64,000 nucleotides of DNA from Parabacteroides sp. AD58 (lineage in GTDB: Bacteria > Bacteroidota > Bacteroidia > Bacteroidales > Tannerellaceae). Numbering within the stretch: the first letter of the stretch is position 1; each line of letters starts with the position of its first letter. The translations under genes and the position numbers were made by a program. The DNA is taken from positions 3,571,501 through 3,635,500 of the forward strand of contig NZ_CP146284.1 of assembly GCF_023744375.2 (NCBI RefSeq). Direction: 5' to 3'. The notes beneath the pieces were generated by a model. That model saw only the letters and a list, made by a program, of their open reading frames with translations, ran no database searches and had not been told where the DNA came from. Below, one piece after another: positions 36,812-46,648 of this stretch.

Positions 36812-36829
36812 CTTCTTTCTTTTTTCCGG

Positions 36830-36837
36830 CAAATTTA
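36830..36837 (-). promoter_or_regulatory. Bacteroidales -7 box TAAATTTG
   Basis: TAnnTTTG match, 19 bp before the mscS-type start codon; the leader would be very short. Confidence 0.45.
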
Positions 36838-36940
36838 CCATAAAAGCTGATTCAATAACCAGAGTCGGGACTTAAAATGAAAAAGAGATACCTTTCTCTT
36901 CGAAGATATCTCCTTTTCAGTCGGGGAAATGATTCCCTGC

Positions 36941-38968
36941 TTATTTCACTTGCTTCAGGCTTTCCAGCCACATATCCGCATGCAGATCCTGTCCTTTGGT
37001 AGAAAAATGGATGCCGTCGGCCCGCTGCCAAAGCAGGTTCAGCTGATCGGTGTCCGGACCTAAGTAAATATCGGGATACTGATCGGCCAATGCCTTTTGA
37101 GCCGCCCGGATTTCGGCACTGTTGCCATTGTCTTCGTCGAGGCACGCCGGATGATAACTGGCCTGTGCGATGACAATCGGCGCCTGGATGCCACGTGAGC
37201 GGAACACGTCGCGGATCGTCTCGAACATGCGGATATAATCTTCTTTCGGTGTATTCAGGATATTGTCGGTCTCGCCCTGATGCCACAGGATATAATCCGG
37301 TTCGATCTGGTCTTTCTTCAGCTGTTCAACCGTGCGGATCAGCAGGTCGTGCAGCTCGCCTCCTTTAGCCCACGCACCGACGCGGACACCGCCAACACCG
37401 ATCGGGACGACTGTTACTTTCTCTGCCATTCCGGCTTCCACCAGCTTGTCGCCGAGTCGGGTCCAGACACTGCCGCCTTCGCCCGTCGCGCCAATCAGCG
37501 GATCGGCCGCCCGGTATAATTTCCCGTCGAAGTAATTATAGACTTCCTTTTGTGACTGATACAGACCTTGTCCGTGGTTGGCCGAGTTAGACTGACCGAA
37601 GGTAAACAATACCAGGCTTCCTTGGGCCTTTTCCAACGGTTGGACATTCTGATTTTCCGCCCATTCCTTCAGTTTGTTCATGGCTGTAAAGAGCACACCG
37701 GCTTCGCCCCGGAATGTGCCGGAACCTTTGGGTTCGCCGCCCGGTGTGTACCATTCATAGAAACCCTGATTCTCAACAATCCGCCGGAGCATCGGAAGAA
37801 TCTCGTCATACGCATCCCGGACAAAACCATTCTCGACCAGCGCCTGAATCATCCGTCCGCCGAACCAGGTCCAGTCGCCTCCGTTCTGATAACCATACGG
37901 ATACATGCCCACATTCTTGAATGAGCCGGCCGGATACGTCGGATACATCGTCAGACCGATGGTCTGTGCATGAGCCGCCTTCATATTCTCCAGCATCTTC
38001 CGGTTGGCTTCTTCGATATCCTCTTTCGAAAGCAGGCCGGCCAGGATGGCAATGGTGGTTCCACCGTGATAATAGATCTGGTTCTCATTGAAACTTTCCG
38101 GGAAAGGAGAGCCGTCGAGATAGATATGCGGAATGAACTTGCGGTTCTTTTTGTCCCACAGATGGGTGCGGATATTCTTCTTCAGCTCGTCGCGCACCTG
38201 TGTCCACTTCTGACGTTTGGCCGCATCGTTCTCCAGCTCCAGATAATTGTTCAGAGCCAGGACCATCATGGCATTGTCATAGATATCGATGGCAAAATGG
38301 GTGTCCTTGTCGATCTCGACGCCCCACGGATGTTCGGGCTGCACATCGCCCCAGTCGGCCGTCGTTGCACCGATTAGTAAGCCATACTGCTTGTTGTACT
38401 TTTCGTTGAGAAGATATTCCAGCGCCCATTCCATCCGTTCGATGACGGTTTTGCCTTCAATCTTCGTCTGCAGATAGGCCGTGTTGCCGCTCCGCTTTAC
38501 ATATTTATAAATAGCTTGGATCAGAGAAGCCTCCTGGTCGGTTTCCACCGTATTCTTATGGGCAGCAAAGCGAGGCTCCGTTTCTGACAGGCGGTATTTA
38601 TATCCGCCTTCTTTCCCTATTTCCGCTTTCTTGATGTCGAGGAATCCGTCTACAATATCACCGGTTTTTCCCTGGAAGTGAAAGAAGGTGTTCAGGTTCG
38701 AACGGATGGCATCGTCGGGCATGACTTCCATCGCCAGTTCGATGAAGGTATTATAATCGCGTATCCAGACTTCGCCATAGCCGTCGCCGGCATTAAATCC
38801 GCCAGATGCCACTTTGCGGGCCATCTGATCCACCTGGGTCATTAATCCTTCATTCAGGATTCGTTTCTGCAGTACGTGCATTTCTTCGGGCGACGATTGT
38901 GCTGTCAGCGTAAATACCGAAAACAAACCGGAAATGCCAGCCAGTAAAAGAGGTTTCATCTGTATCAT
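36941..38968 (-). CDS. secreted fusion of an (alpha/alpha)6 glycosidase-like domain and an SGNH sialate-esterase-like domain
   Basis: A 675-residue protein with a signal peptide (MKPLLLAGISGLFSVFTLTAQ, after an alternative first Met). Residues 30-440 look like a six-hairpin glycosidase: GYGEVWIRDYNTFIELAM, ATTADWGDVQPEHPWG and NGGDWTWFGGRMIQAL. Residues 455-675 form an SGNH/SASA-type esterase with FGQSNSANHGQ (Ser nucleophile), WHQGETDN and DGIHFS (His). It would release acyl groups and cleave a glycosidic bond on one glycan, perhaps a host or dietary polysaccharide; substrate is unknown. Confidence 0.78.
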   Translation of the reverse strand: MIQMKPLLLAGISGLFSVFTLTAQSSPEEMHVLQKRILNEGLMTQVDQMARKVASGGFNAGDGYGEVWIRDYNTFIELAMEVMPDDAIRSNLNTFFHFQGKTGDIVDGFLDIKKAEIGKEGGYKYRLSETEPRFAAHKNTVETDQEASLIQAIYKYVKRSGNTAYLQTKIEGKTVIERMEWALEYLLNEKYNKQYGLLIGATTADWGDVQPEHPWGVEIDKDTHFAIDIYDNAMMVLALNNYLELENDAAKRQKWTQVRDELKKNIRTHLWDKKNRKFIPHIYLDGSPFPESFNENQIYYHGGTTIAILAGLLSKEDIEEANRKMLENMKAAHAQTIGLTMYPTYPAGSFKNVGMYPYGYQNGGDWTWFGGRMIQALVENGFVRDAYDEILPMLRRIVENQGFYEWYTPGGEPKGSGTFRGEAGVLFTAMNKLKEWAENQNVQPLEKAQGSLVLFTFGQSNSANHGQGLYQSQKEVYNYFDGKLYRAADPLIGATGEGGSVWTRLGDKLVEAGMAEKVTVVPIGVGGVRVGAWAKGGELHDLLIRTVEQLKKDQIEPDYILWHQGETDNILNTPKEDYIRMFETIRDVFRSRGIQAPIVIAQASYHPACLDEDNGNSAEIRAAQKALADQYPDIYLGPDTDQLNLLWQRADGIHFSTKGQDLHADMWLESLKQVK

Positions 38969-39001
38969 GATACTTAGATTGTTTAGTTAATATCTTTTCT
39001 G

Positions 39002-39009
39002 CAAAAATA
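39002..39009 (-). promoter_or_regulatory. Bacteroidales -7 box TATTTTTG
   Basis: TAnnTTTG match, 34 bp upstream of the glycosidase-esterase fusion gene. Confidence 0.45.
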
Positions 39010-39126
39010 GCAGGAAAAGTCAGAAGCCGACCGGTAATTTCTTCCGATTTCATTATACTATATGCTTTTTCACGTCCAGAAGGGAAGAAATAGGTTTGCC
39101 ATTCTGTTTAATCCGGCAATAATTAT

Positions 39127-39134
39127 TACCTTTG
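39127..39134 (+). promoter_or_regulatory. Bacteroidales -7 box TACCTTTG
   Basis: TAnnTTTG match, 28 bp before the guaA start codon at 39162. Confidence 0.55.
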
Positions 39135-39161
39135 CACAAACAATCTAATAAAGATAATCGC

Positions 39162-40682
39162 ATGCACGAAAGACTTATTATTCTTGATTTCGGTTCGCAG
39201 ACTACGCAGCTCATTGGCCGCCGTGTCAGAGAGTTGAATATGTACTGCGAAATCGTTCCGTACAACAAGTTTCCGCATGATGCGACAGATGTAAAAGGTG
39301 TGATCCTCTCAGGAAGTCCTTATTCTGTTTACGATGAAAGTGCCTTTAAAATTGACCTCAGCCAAATACGTGGCAAATATCCGGTATTGGGTATTTGTTA
39401 TGGCGCGCAATTTATTGCCTATTCGTCTGGCGGAAAAGTGGAACCAGCCAATTCTCGTGAATATGGTCGGGCCAACCTGACTTCTATTGATCCGCAAGAT
39501 CCTTTGTTCAAAGGTATTGAGCCGGGTTCACAAATTTGGATGTCGCACGGCGATACAATTACCCAGTTGCCCGACAACTTCAAGATTATTGCCAGTACAA
39601 ATGATGTACAAAACGCAGCTTATCATATTGAAGGTGAACAGACCTGGGGTGTACAGTTCCATCCGGAAGTATTCCATACGACTGATGGTACGAAGTTATT
39701 GGACAACTTCCTGAATATTTGTGGTTGTGCCAAGGACTGGACTCCGGCTTCCTTCATTGAATCGACTGTTGCCGAGCTGAAGGAGAAGTTGGGCAATGAT
39801 AAAGTCATCCTGGCTTTGTCGGGTGGTGTTGATTCTTCTGTTACAGCGGTGTTGCTGAATAAGGCAATCGGTAAGAATCTGACCTGTATCTTTGTCGATC
39901 ATGGTCTGCTTCGCAAGAATGAGTTCGAAAACGTATTGCGTGATTATGAACATTTAGGTCTGAACGTAATCGGAGTCAATGCGAAAGATAAATTCTACCG
40001 TGAGCTGGCAGGCGTTACTGAACCGGAAAAGAAACGTAAGATCATTGGTAAGGGCTTCATCGATGTCTTCAATGAAGAAGCACGCAAGCTGAAAGATATC
40101 AAATGGTTAGGACAGGGAACCATCTATCCGGATGTGATCGAGTCCTTGTCTATCACCGGAACGACAATCAAGAGCCATCACAATGTAGGTGGTCTGCCTA
40201 AGAACATGGACCTGAAATTGGTAGAGCCATTGCGTCTGCTGTTTAAGGACGAAGTTCGCCGGGTAGGTATCGAACTGGGTATGCAGGAACATCTGATCAA
40301 GCGTCATCCGTTCCCAGGTCCTGGTTTAGGTATTCGTATTTTAGGTGATATCACTCCTGAGAAAGTACGTATTCTGCAGGATGCCGATGATATTTACATG
40401 TCGCTGATGCGTGAATGGGGGTTGTATGACAAGATCTGGCAAGCTGGAGCAATACTGCTTCCGATCCGTTCGGTAGGAGTAATGGGTGATGAACGCACCT
40501 ATGAAAATACAGTTGCCCTGCGTGCCGTTACTTCTTCGGATGCCATGACGGCAGACTGGGCTCATCTGCCTTACGAATTCCTGGCTAAGGTATCAAACGA
40601 GATCATCAACAAGGTGAAAGGGGTTAATCGCGTAGTATATGATATCAGTTCAAAACCACCAGCAACCATCGAGTGGGAGTAA
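39162..40682 (+). CDS. guaA: GMP synthase (glutamine-hydrolysing)
   Basis: The ATG at 39162 ([24 protein letters not shown]) matches the family start; an upstream in-frame ATG at 39132 overlaps the -7 box. The class I amidotransferase has the nucleophile Cys in GICYGAQF and the His/Glu pair in [10 protein letters not shown]. The ATP-pyrophosphatase has the P-loop LSGGVDSS. The C terminus ends TIEWE, which is conserved. It converts XMP to GMP with glutamine and ATP. 506 residues. Its 3' end is partly duplicated at 42509. Confidence 0.97.
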   Translation: MHERLIILDFGSQTTQLIGRRVRELNMYCEIVPYNKFPHDATDVKGVILSGSPYSVYDESAFKIDLSQIRGKYPVLGICYGAQFIAYSSGGKVEPANSREYGRANLTSIDPQDPLFKGIEPGSQIWMSHGDTITQLPDNFKIIASTNDVQNAAYHIEGEQTWGVQFHPEVFHTTDGTKLLDNFLNICGCAKDWTPASFIESTVAELKEKLGNDKVILALSGGVDSSVTAVLLNKAIGKNLTCIFVDHGLLRKNEFENVLRDYEHLGLNVIGVNAKDKFYRELAGVTEPEKKRKIIGKGFIDVFNEEARKLKDIKWLGQGTIYPDVIESLSITGTTIKSHHNVGGLPKNMDLKLVEPLRLLFKDEVRRVGIELGMQEHLIKRHPFPGPGLGIRILGDITPEKVRILQDADDIYMSLMREWGLYDKIWQAGAILLPIRSVGVMGDERTYENTVALRAVTSSDAMTADWAHLPYEFLAKVSNEIINKVKGVNRVVYDISSKPPATIEWE

Positions 40683-40741
40683 TTGACTTCGTCCATTTTA
40701 CAGGTAAAAGTAAATATCAGACAATTTAAAATCAATAAATT

Positions 40742-40790
40742 AAGCTACTATCACTGCTAATCATCTAAGGTAGTGATAGTAGCTTTTTTT
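40742..40790 (+). terminator. guaA terminator, copy 1 of a repeated hairpin
   Basis: AAGCTACTATCACT and AGTGATAGTAGCTT are a perfect 14-bp stem with a T run. Closely related hairpins recur at 42570 and 43834. Confidence 0.8.
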
Positions 40791-41003
40791 ATACACTTTT
40801 TGAGAATTGACCCCTAAAATTGCTCCCTCCCTACGGATGGACCAATAATTATGCGAACTCAGGGTCTGGTTTGTGCTCAAGTTCTTCAGATGCTCCAGGA
40901 TCTTTCTTGAAGTATACAACCGATTGGGGACAGTATAGTTAAATAAAACGAGGATATGCAAAAATAAATTCCATAATAAAATATACACTATTATTTTTAG
41001 GAA

Positions 41004-41011
41004 TAACTTTG
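41004..41011 (+). promoter_or_regulatory. Bacteroidales -7 box TAACTTTG
   Basis: TAnnTTTG match, 27 bp before the propeller lipoprotein start at 41038. Confidence 0.5.
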
Positions 41012-41037
41012 CATATCCTCTTGTAAAATTGCGACAA

Positions 41038-42237
41038 ATGAGAAAATCTATATTTATATCTTTATCAATAATTTGCATTTCATGTATTATATCATGTGAT
41101 AAGAACAATAATAAGAGCATGGAATGTAAGAAAGATAACATTATTCAGCTTGCAAATGCAGCCCAAAAGACTCAATCTGTTAAATTGTCAGAAATAGCTG
41201 ATTCCATTTCTTTTCTACCTTTAGACAGTAGGCATCTAATCGGAGAAGCAAGAATAACTGTATCTAATAAATATCTGTTTATAGGTTCAAGCGTCTTTGA
41301 TTGGAATGGAAAGTATTTGTTTGAAATTGGTCAAAGAGGTGTTGGAGCTGGAGAAGAAATATTTTTACATACGGTAATAAATATCGATTCATCATTCTAT
41401 TCTATGGCTGATAAATTGATAGCATATAATAGCAAAGGCAAATACAATGGCAAAGAGCATTCTGTTTTAGATATTCATCCTTTAGATATAGGGCGCGCTG
41501 ATACAAATATGGTAATTTGTACATTAGACACGCTCTTCTTTTTCTCTCAGAATCTACATTTACTAAAAACAAAACGAGTAGTTCCCGATTGGCCAGAAAA
41601 ATCAACAATGATGAGTTACAATAAAAATCTTCGTTTCTTTACGGAAAACATGGATTCGGTTCTATATTACAATTACATAAATGATACAATTTACCGGGTT
41701 CTCGATAACAGCATTCAACCACGCTGGATTGTTGACCTTGCAGACGAAAAAATTCCATTAAAATACTTATTAGGAAATGAGATGAAACGGTTAGGGGTTG
41801 GAGCAGAATATTTTAAAAACAACAATTTATCAGATTGGGAATACTTACGGGAAACAGATAATAAAATACGTGTCTTTTCGATTTTTGAATCGAAAAATTA
41901 TGTTTTTGTATATTGGTTCAGGCTATTTGATTTTTGGCAATTACGGAACCTTCCCCCTACAAAATTCCAAATAGCATATTATGATAAGAATAAACAAAAT
42001 ACCATTGCTGTCAATGATAAAGGATTTGTTGATGACATCAGTTCATTAGGCACATTTTACCCTCAATTAGGAATACATGATAATTGTATGCTTTCCTCCT
42101 TTTGGCCTTATGAATTAAAAGATAGAATAGATTCATTAGAGCAGAAGGGAGAAGTTGTAGATATGAAATTGCGAAATATGCTAAAGAAAGTAGAGGAAGA
42201 AGATAATCCTATTTTAGTATTAGTTCATCTTAAATAA
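41038..42237 (+). CDS. 6-bladed beta-propeller-type lipoprotein
   Basis: The start at 41038 (MRKSIFISLSIICISCIISC) gives 399 residues with a lipobox ending ISC. The body has repeated short beta segments (YLFIGSSVFDWNGKYLFEIGQRG, LIAYNSKGKY) and the AEIADSISFLPLD-like opening of Bacteroidales 6-bladed propeller proteins. AT content is far higher than guaA upstream, suggesting later acquisition. It lies between two copies of the guaA terminator, the second with a guaA 3'-end remnant. Function is unknown; it is probably periplasmic or outer-membrane. Confidence 0.72.
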   Translation: MRKSIFISLSIICISCIISCDKNNNKSMECKKDNIIQLANAAQKTQSVKLSEIADSISFLPLDSRHLIGEARITVSNKYLFIGSSVFDWNGKYLFEIGQRGVGAGEEIFLHTVINIDSSFYSMADKLIAYNSKGKYNGKEHSVLDIHPLDIGRADTNMVICTLDTLFFFSQNLHLLKTKRVVPDWPEKSTMMSYNKNLRFFTENMDSVLYYNYINDTIYRVLDNSIQPRWIVDLADEKIPLKYLLGNEMKRLGVGAEYFKNNNLSDWEYLRETDNKIRVFSIFESKNYVFVYWFRLFDFWQLRNLPPTKFQIAYYDKNKQNTIAVNDKGFVDDISSLGTFYPQLGIHDNCMLSSFWPYELKDRIDSLEQKGEVVDMKLRNMLKKVEEEDNPILVLVHLK

Positions 42238-42508
42238 AAGTAGCTTATGAAATCAACTGTCATATTTTCCGTTGGAGTGGAGTTATACACAAATTAAGCA
42301 TACTTTTTCCCATTGAAACTTTACGATGATAATGGCGATATTCCTCAATGAGAATGTGCCGTTAAAATAAGAATTAATTTTTTGCCCCCAAATTAGGGCT
42401 AATAATATTAGTATTCAGTACTTTCTTAAAATCAATAAACGACCCCTATTTATGACCCTATTTGTAACTTAAATATTATTAATCTATTGAAAAACAAGGT
42501 TAAAAAAA

Positions 42509-42526
42509 ACTATCGAGTGGGAATAA
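42509..42526 (+). repeat. duplicated guaA 3' end (TIEWE stop)
   Basis: ACT ATC GAG TGG GAA TAA is the last six codons of guaA (ACC ATC GAG TGG GAG TAA at 40665-40682) with two synonymous changes. A guaA-terminator-like hairpin follows 44 bp later, as it does 60 bp after guaA itself. This suggests a duplicated attachment or target sequence at the far side of the AT-rich module. Confidence 0.6.
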
Positions 42527-42569
42527 TCGGATTCCTCCTATTTACTAAATATTCTATCATTCAATCAGG

Positions 42570-42613
42570 CTACTATCACTGCGAAGTATCAAAGACAGTG
42601 ATAGTAGTTTTTT
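42570..42613 (+). terminator. guaA-type terminator hairpin, copy 2
   Basis: CTACTATCACTG (42570-42581) pairs with CAGTGATAGTAG (42596-42607), followed by a T run. Sequence from here to about 42690 is repeated, with changes, at 43832-43955. Confidence 0.75.
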
Positions 42614-42658
42614 ATATACCTTATTGAGATTGTGCCCCGATATTCCGGGAAAGGTCCA

Positions 42659-42722
42659 GAGAGAAAAAAGAACGGCTTGCAAAACCTTTGGAAAGTCTCC
42701 GAGAGAAAAAAGAACGGCTTGC
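42659..42722. repeat. 22-bp direct repeat pair
   Basis: A 22-bp stretch starting GAGAGAAAAAAGAACGG and ending CTTGC occurs at 42659-42680 and again at 42701-42722. A third, slightly altered copy lies near 43925 behind terminator copy 3. It may be debris of recombination between the repeated units. Confidence 0.7.
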
Positions 42723-42756
42723 CGGAAGTCGGGAAAGACCCCGCTGAAAGTTTCTC

Positions 42757-43230
42757 GTGCTTTCGGGACTTTCAGATAGCCCTACTGAGAAATTTTACTC
42801 CCTGATCCCCCACTTTTTAAATCTTCCTATATCTGTTAAAAGATGTTCGATACGAACCAAAGTATTGCATCGTGCTGATTTCTTTTTTAGATTTGATCCG
42901 AAGTATAAGAATTTTGAATTTGAAGCCAAAGTTTTTCATGACTTTGCTTATAATAAAGCCATACTTTATGACAACTTGAATGTTGGTTTTCACCTATTGG
43001 CAACAATGACTTATCCAGATCCAACTTTTGCAACTGATTATAGAGAATGGCTTGATAAATGTGCAGAAAAAGGCTGTATGCCAAGTTCTGAATTTGCTAC
43101 CTATAACAGCTTCTGCAAACAATGGCAGGGCTATCCAGGAGAATACAAGGAAGGTTTGGTTCCTAAGCTTTTAGAATTCTATTTCAGGAAAGCGGATCCT
43201 CCTATTAAACCCAATAATAATGAATATTAA
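42757..43230 (+). CDS. hypothetical protein, probably 5'-truncated
   Basis: A 157-codon frame whose first ~45 codons read through the repeated intergenic DNA and look non-coding, while the rest (from about FFFRFDPKYKNFEFEAKVF to PPIKPNNNEY) has ordinary protein composition. I suspect a gene that lost its 5' end. No family is recognised. The C-terminal part ends 26 bp before the next gene, with which it forms a pair in this AT-rich module. No signal peptide or promoter was found for it. Confidence 0.4.
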   Translation: MLSGLSDSPTEKFYSLIPHFLNLPISVKRCSIRTKVLHRADFFFRFDPKYKNFEFEAKVFHDFAYNKAILYDNLNVGFHLLATMTYPDPTFATDYREWLDKCAEKGCMPSSEFATYNSFCKQWQGYPGEYKEGLVPKLLEFYFRKADPPIKPNNNEY

Positions 43231-43253
43231 TTACTAATTAAATCAAATATCCT

Positions 43254-43781
43254 ATGATGAGAATACTTTTAATTTTATTATCGCTATCTTACATTTTCCC
43301 TTTGAATTCGGTTGGCCAAGAAATAGTAAGATTTAAAAAGCAACAAATGAAAGAATCGGTTTGCCTTTATTCACTAGAAGATGAAAAGTTACGAAAAAAA
43401 TTACCTGACAAAATGGTCCCTATGGGATTTGAAAGGGAAGGCACTTTAAAATGGTTTAGAGATTGCCAGCAACTGTTGCAAAAGGAATTCGCGAATATCA
43501 GTGATGAGGAATATACTTACTTGAGACGTATTAGATGGTATATTTGGATGTTCCATGATGGAACTTGTCAACATAACTATTTTTATGTACCCGATGCCGA
43601 AGAAACTTTCAAACACGTGAAAGATCTGGAAATACATTTGGCCAACTTAGTGGAGCAAATGGATAGTTTAAGGTTCCAACCCGATCAAATTAGGCTATCG
43701 GATCCCCGAAATAAAAGTATCAATATGGCAGATACTATGGTTCCTTTATTCTACCTACGGAAGAAGATAGACGACAAGTAA
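43254..43781 (+). CDS. hypothetical secreted protein
   Basis: A 175-residue AT-rich ORF with a signal peptide (MMRILLILLSLSYIFPLNSVGQE) and a mainly helical mature part rich in charged residues (WFRDCQQLLQKEF, ETFKHVKDLEIHLANLVEQM). Two Cys remain after cleavage. No family is recognised. It closes the second AT-rich module after guaA and is followed by a third copy of the guaA-type terminator. AT bias and context suggest transfer. Confidence 0.55.
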   Translation: MMRILLILLSLSYIFPLNSVGQEIVRFKKQQMKESVCLYSLEDEKLRKKLPDKMVPMGFEREGTLKWFRDCQQLLQKEFANISDEEYTYLRRIRWYIWMFHDGTCQHNYFYVPDAEETFKHVKDLEIHLANLVEQMDSLRFQPDQIRLSDPRNKSINMADTMVPLFYLRKKIDDK

Positions 43782-43833
43782 TAAGAAAATGTTTCTTACT
43801 AACTATTCGATCATTTAAAATCCTCCTATCAGG

Positions 43834-43877
43834 CTACTATCACTACGAAGTATCTAAGACAGTGATAGTAGTTCTTT
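43834..43877 (+). terminator. guaA-type terminator hairpin, copy 3
   Basis: CTACTATCACT (43834-43844) pairs with AGTGATAGTAG (43861-43871), followed by TTCTTTT. Downstream sequence to about 43955 repeats that after copy 2. Confidence 0.75.
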
Positions 43878-43973
43878 TATATGTCTTTTTGAGATTGCGC
43901 TCCGATATTCCGGAAAAGGTCCAGAGAGAAAAAAAGAACGCCTTGCAAAGACTTTGGAAAGGCCTCTCAATGA

Positions 43974-44019
43974 TAAAAAAGGCGGACATTCCGTTTGGTT
44001 TCCCTTCGAAATGTCCGCC
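43974..44019 (-). terminator. intrinsic terminator of the second AspT-type transporter gene
   Basis: GGCGGACATT (43981-43990) and AATGTCCGCC (44010-44019) form a perfect 10-bp stem; on the minus strand a T run follows. Confidence 0.7.
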
Positions 44020-44042
44020 ATATAAATTAAAATAATGAGAAA

Positions 44043-45719
44043 TTAGGCGAAGAACAGAATCATCAATTGAGCTGTCAATACACGTAAGAACATGGTTAAC
44101 GGATAGACAGTAGCATAGCCGACTGACGGCGCGTCATTTCCGGCTGTGGCGTTTGAATAAGCCAGTGCAGGCGGATCAGTTGTACTGCCGGCAATCAGAC
44201 CCATCAGGGTGAAATAGTTGACCTTGAAGAAATAACGGGCTACGCAGCCGATAACCAGCAATGGAACAACCGTTATGATGAAACCATAGCCAATCCAGGC
44301 AACACCGCCGTCGTTGACGATTGTATCGACAAAGCCTTCACCGGCACTCAGTCCTACGCAGGCCAGGAACATCGCGATACCTATTTCACGCAGCATCAGG
44401 TTGGCACTTTGGGTTGTATAGGTAATCAGCTTATAGTGATAGCCGAAGCGGCTGATCAGGATAGCTACAATCAGCGGACCGCCGGCCAGACCTAACTTCA
44501 CCGGTTGAGGAATACCCGGGAATGAGAACGGAATACTTCCCAAGATAATACCTAATGCGATACCGACGAAGATCGTGATCAGATTCGGTTCGTTCAGGCG
44601 CTTCATCGAATTACCCAATACTTTCTCGACATTCGATACGGCTGTTTCAGTACCGACAACATTCACACGGTCGCCGACCTGCAGGGTCAGATTTGGTTTT
44701 GCCACCAGATCAACACCGGCACGGTTGATTCTCGTAATATTGATACCATACAGCTTACGCAGTTTCAGGTCGCCCAAGCGTTTGCCGTTCAGTTCCGGTT
44801 TGGTAATCAGAATACGGCGGTTGACAAACTGGCTCTCCATACGGATCCATTGCTTACGTTCCATGTCGATGGCTTCGCCAATGAAAATCTTGATCTTTTC
44901 AGCGTTCGGTTCGGTAGTAATGACGAAGATTTTATCGTTTTCGTGCAATACCGTATTTGCCGAAGCAATATCAATTTTCTTGTCACTGTCTCTCCAGATA
45001 CGGGAGATGACAAAGTCGGTATGTTCGAGCAGTGATGAGATTTCGGCTACGGTCTTGTTGAAGATAGCCGGATTCTTTACTACCAGAGAAATAGGAATAG
45101 CTTCGTTGGAATGAGAAGTTTCTGCCTTTTCCAGCTGTTCGTTCTCCTTCTGGAAGGAAATACGGAAAATATAGCGGATGACGATGATTGAGAGGATGAT
45201 ACCGACAACACCCAACGGATACGCAACGGCATATCCTAAAGGAATAGAGTTATCGCTCACTCCATACATGTCAGAATAAGCCTGCTGGGCAGCACCCAAA
45301 CCCGGCGTGTTGGTAACAGCTCCTGACAAAATACCTACCATCGTTGGAATGGGTATTCCTGTAATAAAATGTAACACTAAGGCGATGATTACACCTAATA
45401 GAACAATTCCGGTAGCCAGCATATTCAGCGTGACGCCACCTTCCTTAAAAGATGAAAAGAAACCGGGTCCTACTTGCATTCCGACAGAATAGACAAACAA
45501 GATTAACCCAAACTCCTTAAAGAAATGAATCACGTGCGTATTAATGGTTATTCCAAAATGGCCCATGATAATACCCACAAACAAAACGAGCGTAATACCT
45601 AAAGATACCCCAAAAATCTTTATCTTCCCTAATTGGATACCTACTGCGATTACAAAAGATAATAATAGAATGGAATGCCCTACACCTTGGCCCCAAATCA
45701 AATCATTTATCCAATCCAT
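44043..45719 (-). CDS. AspT/YidE-type putative transporter, copy 2
   Basis: The start at 45719 ([16 protein letters not shown]) follows the -7 box at 45761-45768; the upstream ATG at 45809 is before the transcript start. 558 residues with the same plan as the gene at 29852: membrane block, two TrkA-C domains ([21 protein letters not shown] and [31 protein letters not shown]), membrane block with [32 protein letters not shown]. The two copies differ throughout, so they are old paralogues. Substrate unknown. Confidence 0.88.
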   Translation of the reverse strand: MDWINDLIWGQGVGHSILLLSFVIAVGIQLGKIKIFGVSLGITLVLFVGIIMGHFGITINTHVIHFFKEFGLILFVYSVGMQVGPGFFSSFKEGGVTLNMLATGIVLLGVIIALVLHFITGIPIPTMVGILSGAVTNTPGLGAAQQAYSDMYGVSDNSIPLGYAVAYPLGVVGIILSIIVIRYIFRISFQKENEQLEKAETSHSNEAIPISLVVKNPAIFNKTVAEISSLLEHTDFVISRIWRDSDKKIDIASANTVLHENDKIFVITTEPNAEKIKIFIGEAIDMERKQWIRMESQFVNRRILITKPELNGKRLGDLKLRKLYGINITRINRAGVDLVAKPNLTLQVGDRVNVVGTETAVSNVEKVLGNSMKRLNEPNLITIFVGIALGIILGSIPFSFPGIPQPVKLGLAGGPLIVAILISRFGYHYKLITYTTQSANLMLREIGIAMFLACVGLSAGEGFVDTIVNDGGVAWIGYGFIITVVPLLVIGCVARYFFKVNYFTLMGLIAGSTTDPPALAYSNATAGNDAPSVGYATVYPLTMFLRVLTAQLMILFFA

Positions 45720-45760
45720 ACTAACACCATTAAAAAACTTAATTTCCTCTAATAAGTGTG

Positions 45761-45768
45761 CAAAGGTA
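45761..45768 (-). promoter_or_regulatory. Bacteroidales -7 box TACCTTTG
   Basis: TAnnTTTG match, 42 bp before the start of the second AspT-type transporter. Confidence 0.5.
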
Positions 45769-45826
45769 ACATTTTTTTTTGTTTCAACAATATTATGTCT
45801 TAACTTCACCCAAAAATCATATAAAA

Positions 45827-46642
45827 ATGAAACACCTTATCTTTTTATTTATCTTTAGTCTGATGGGCTCTTTTACCTGTCAGTTGAGAGCCAATGAACC
45901 GGTCGTTACGATTACGACCAACGTCGGAGTTATGAAAGCCAAGCTGTACGAGAATGTTCCAAACCACGTAAAAACCTTTATCGAACGGGCGAAAAAAGGC
46001 GAGTATGATGGTACGCTTTTTACCCGTGTCATTAAAGACTTCATGATTCAGGGCGGCGCGCCCGATTCGCGGAATGCTTCTCCGGGCGTGCGGGTCGGTT
46101 TCGGCGACCGGAGTGCTGAAATCTTGCCGGAACTTCGGCCGGAATACTTTCATAAGAAAGGAGCGTTGGCGGCTCCGCGCCAGAATGACGATGTGAATCC
46201 GGAAAAGAAGTCGGACATGTCGCAGTTCTTTATTGTGGAAGGAAAGGTTTATCGGAGCGGTGAACTGGACACACTGGAAAAAGTGAAGAATTATCAGATC
46301 CGGAAAAAGGCACTCGACCTGTACTATCGTCCGGTGAAAGTACAATTGCAGATGCTCAAGATGGATAATCCGCGCGAATATAACAAACGGGTTGCTGATA
46401 TCAATGCGAAAATTGATTCAATGATTCTGGCTACTCCGGGACATCTTGTATTCACGGATGAGCAGAGAAAGGCGTATACGACTGTCGGTGGTTGTCATCA
46501 CCTGGATGGCGTCTATACGATTTTCGGCGAGCTGACGGAAGGCTTCGATGTCCTTGACCAGATCGCTGCGCAGAAGACGGATAAATATGACCGTCCGTTG
46601 AAAGATATTCGGATTATCCGGGTTACGGTTGAAAATGAATAA
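45827..46642 (+). CDS. cyclophilin-type peptidyl-prolyl isomerase, secreted
   Basis: The start at 45827 ([20 protein letters not shown]) gives 271 residues with a signal peptide. Cyclophilin motifs are [52 protein letters not shown] and [16 protein letters not shown], here as [16 protein letters not shown] long insertion (about 140-215) separates the core from the last strands. It would speed proline isomerisation in the periplasm. The DUF6483-like gene follows by 6 bp. Confidence 0.92.
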   Translation: MKHLIFLFIFSLMGSFTCQLRANEPVVTITTNVGVMKAKLYENVPNHVKTFIERAKKGEYDGTLFTRVIKDFMIQGGAPDSRNASPGVRVGFGDRSAEILPELRPEYFHKKGALAAPRQNDDVNPEKKSDMSQFFIVEGKVYRSGELDTLEKVKNYQIRKKALDLYYRPVKVQLQMLKMDNPREYNKRVADINAKIDSMILATPGHLVFTDEQRKAYTTVGGCHHLDGVYTIFGELTEGFDVLDQIAAQKTDKYDRPLKDIRIIRVTVENE

Positions 46643-46648
46643 GTAATT

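Noticed and set aside
40761-41141. 126-codon minus-strand ORF over the guaA terminator and propeller gene start
   Set aside because: It runs through the terminator hairpin and the promoter and signal peptide of the plus-strand lipoprotein gene; a shadow frame is more likely.
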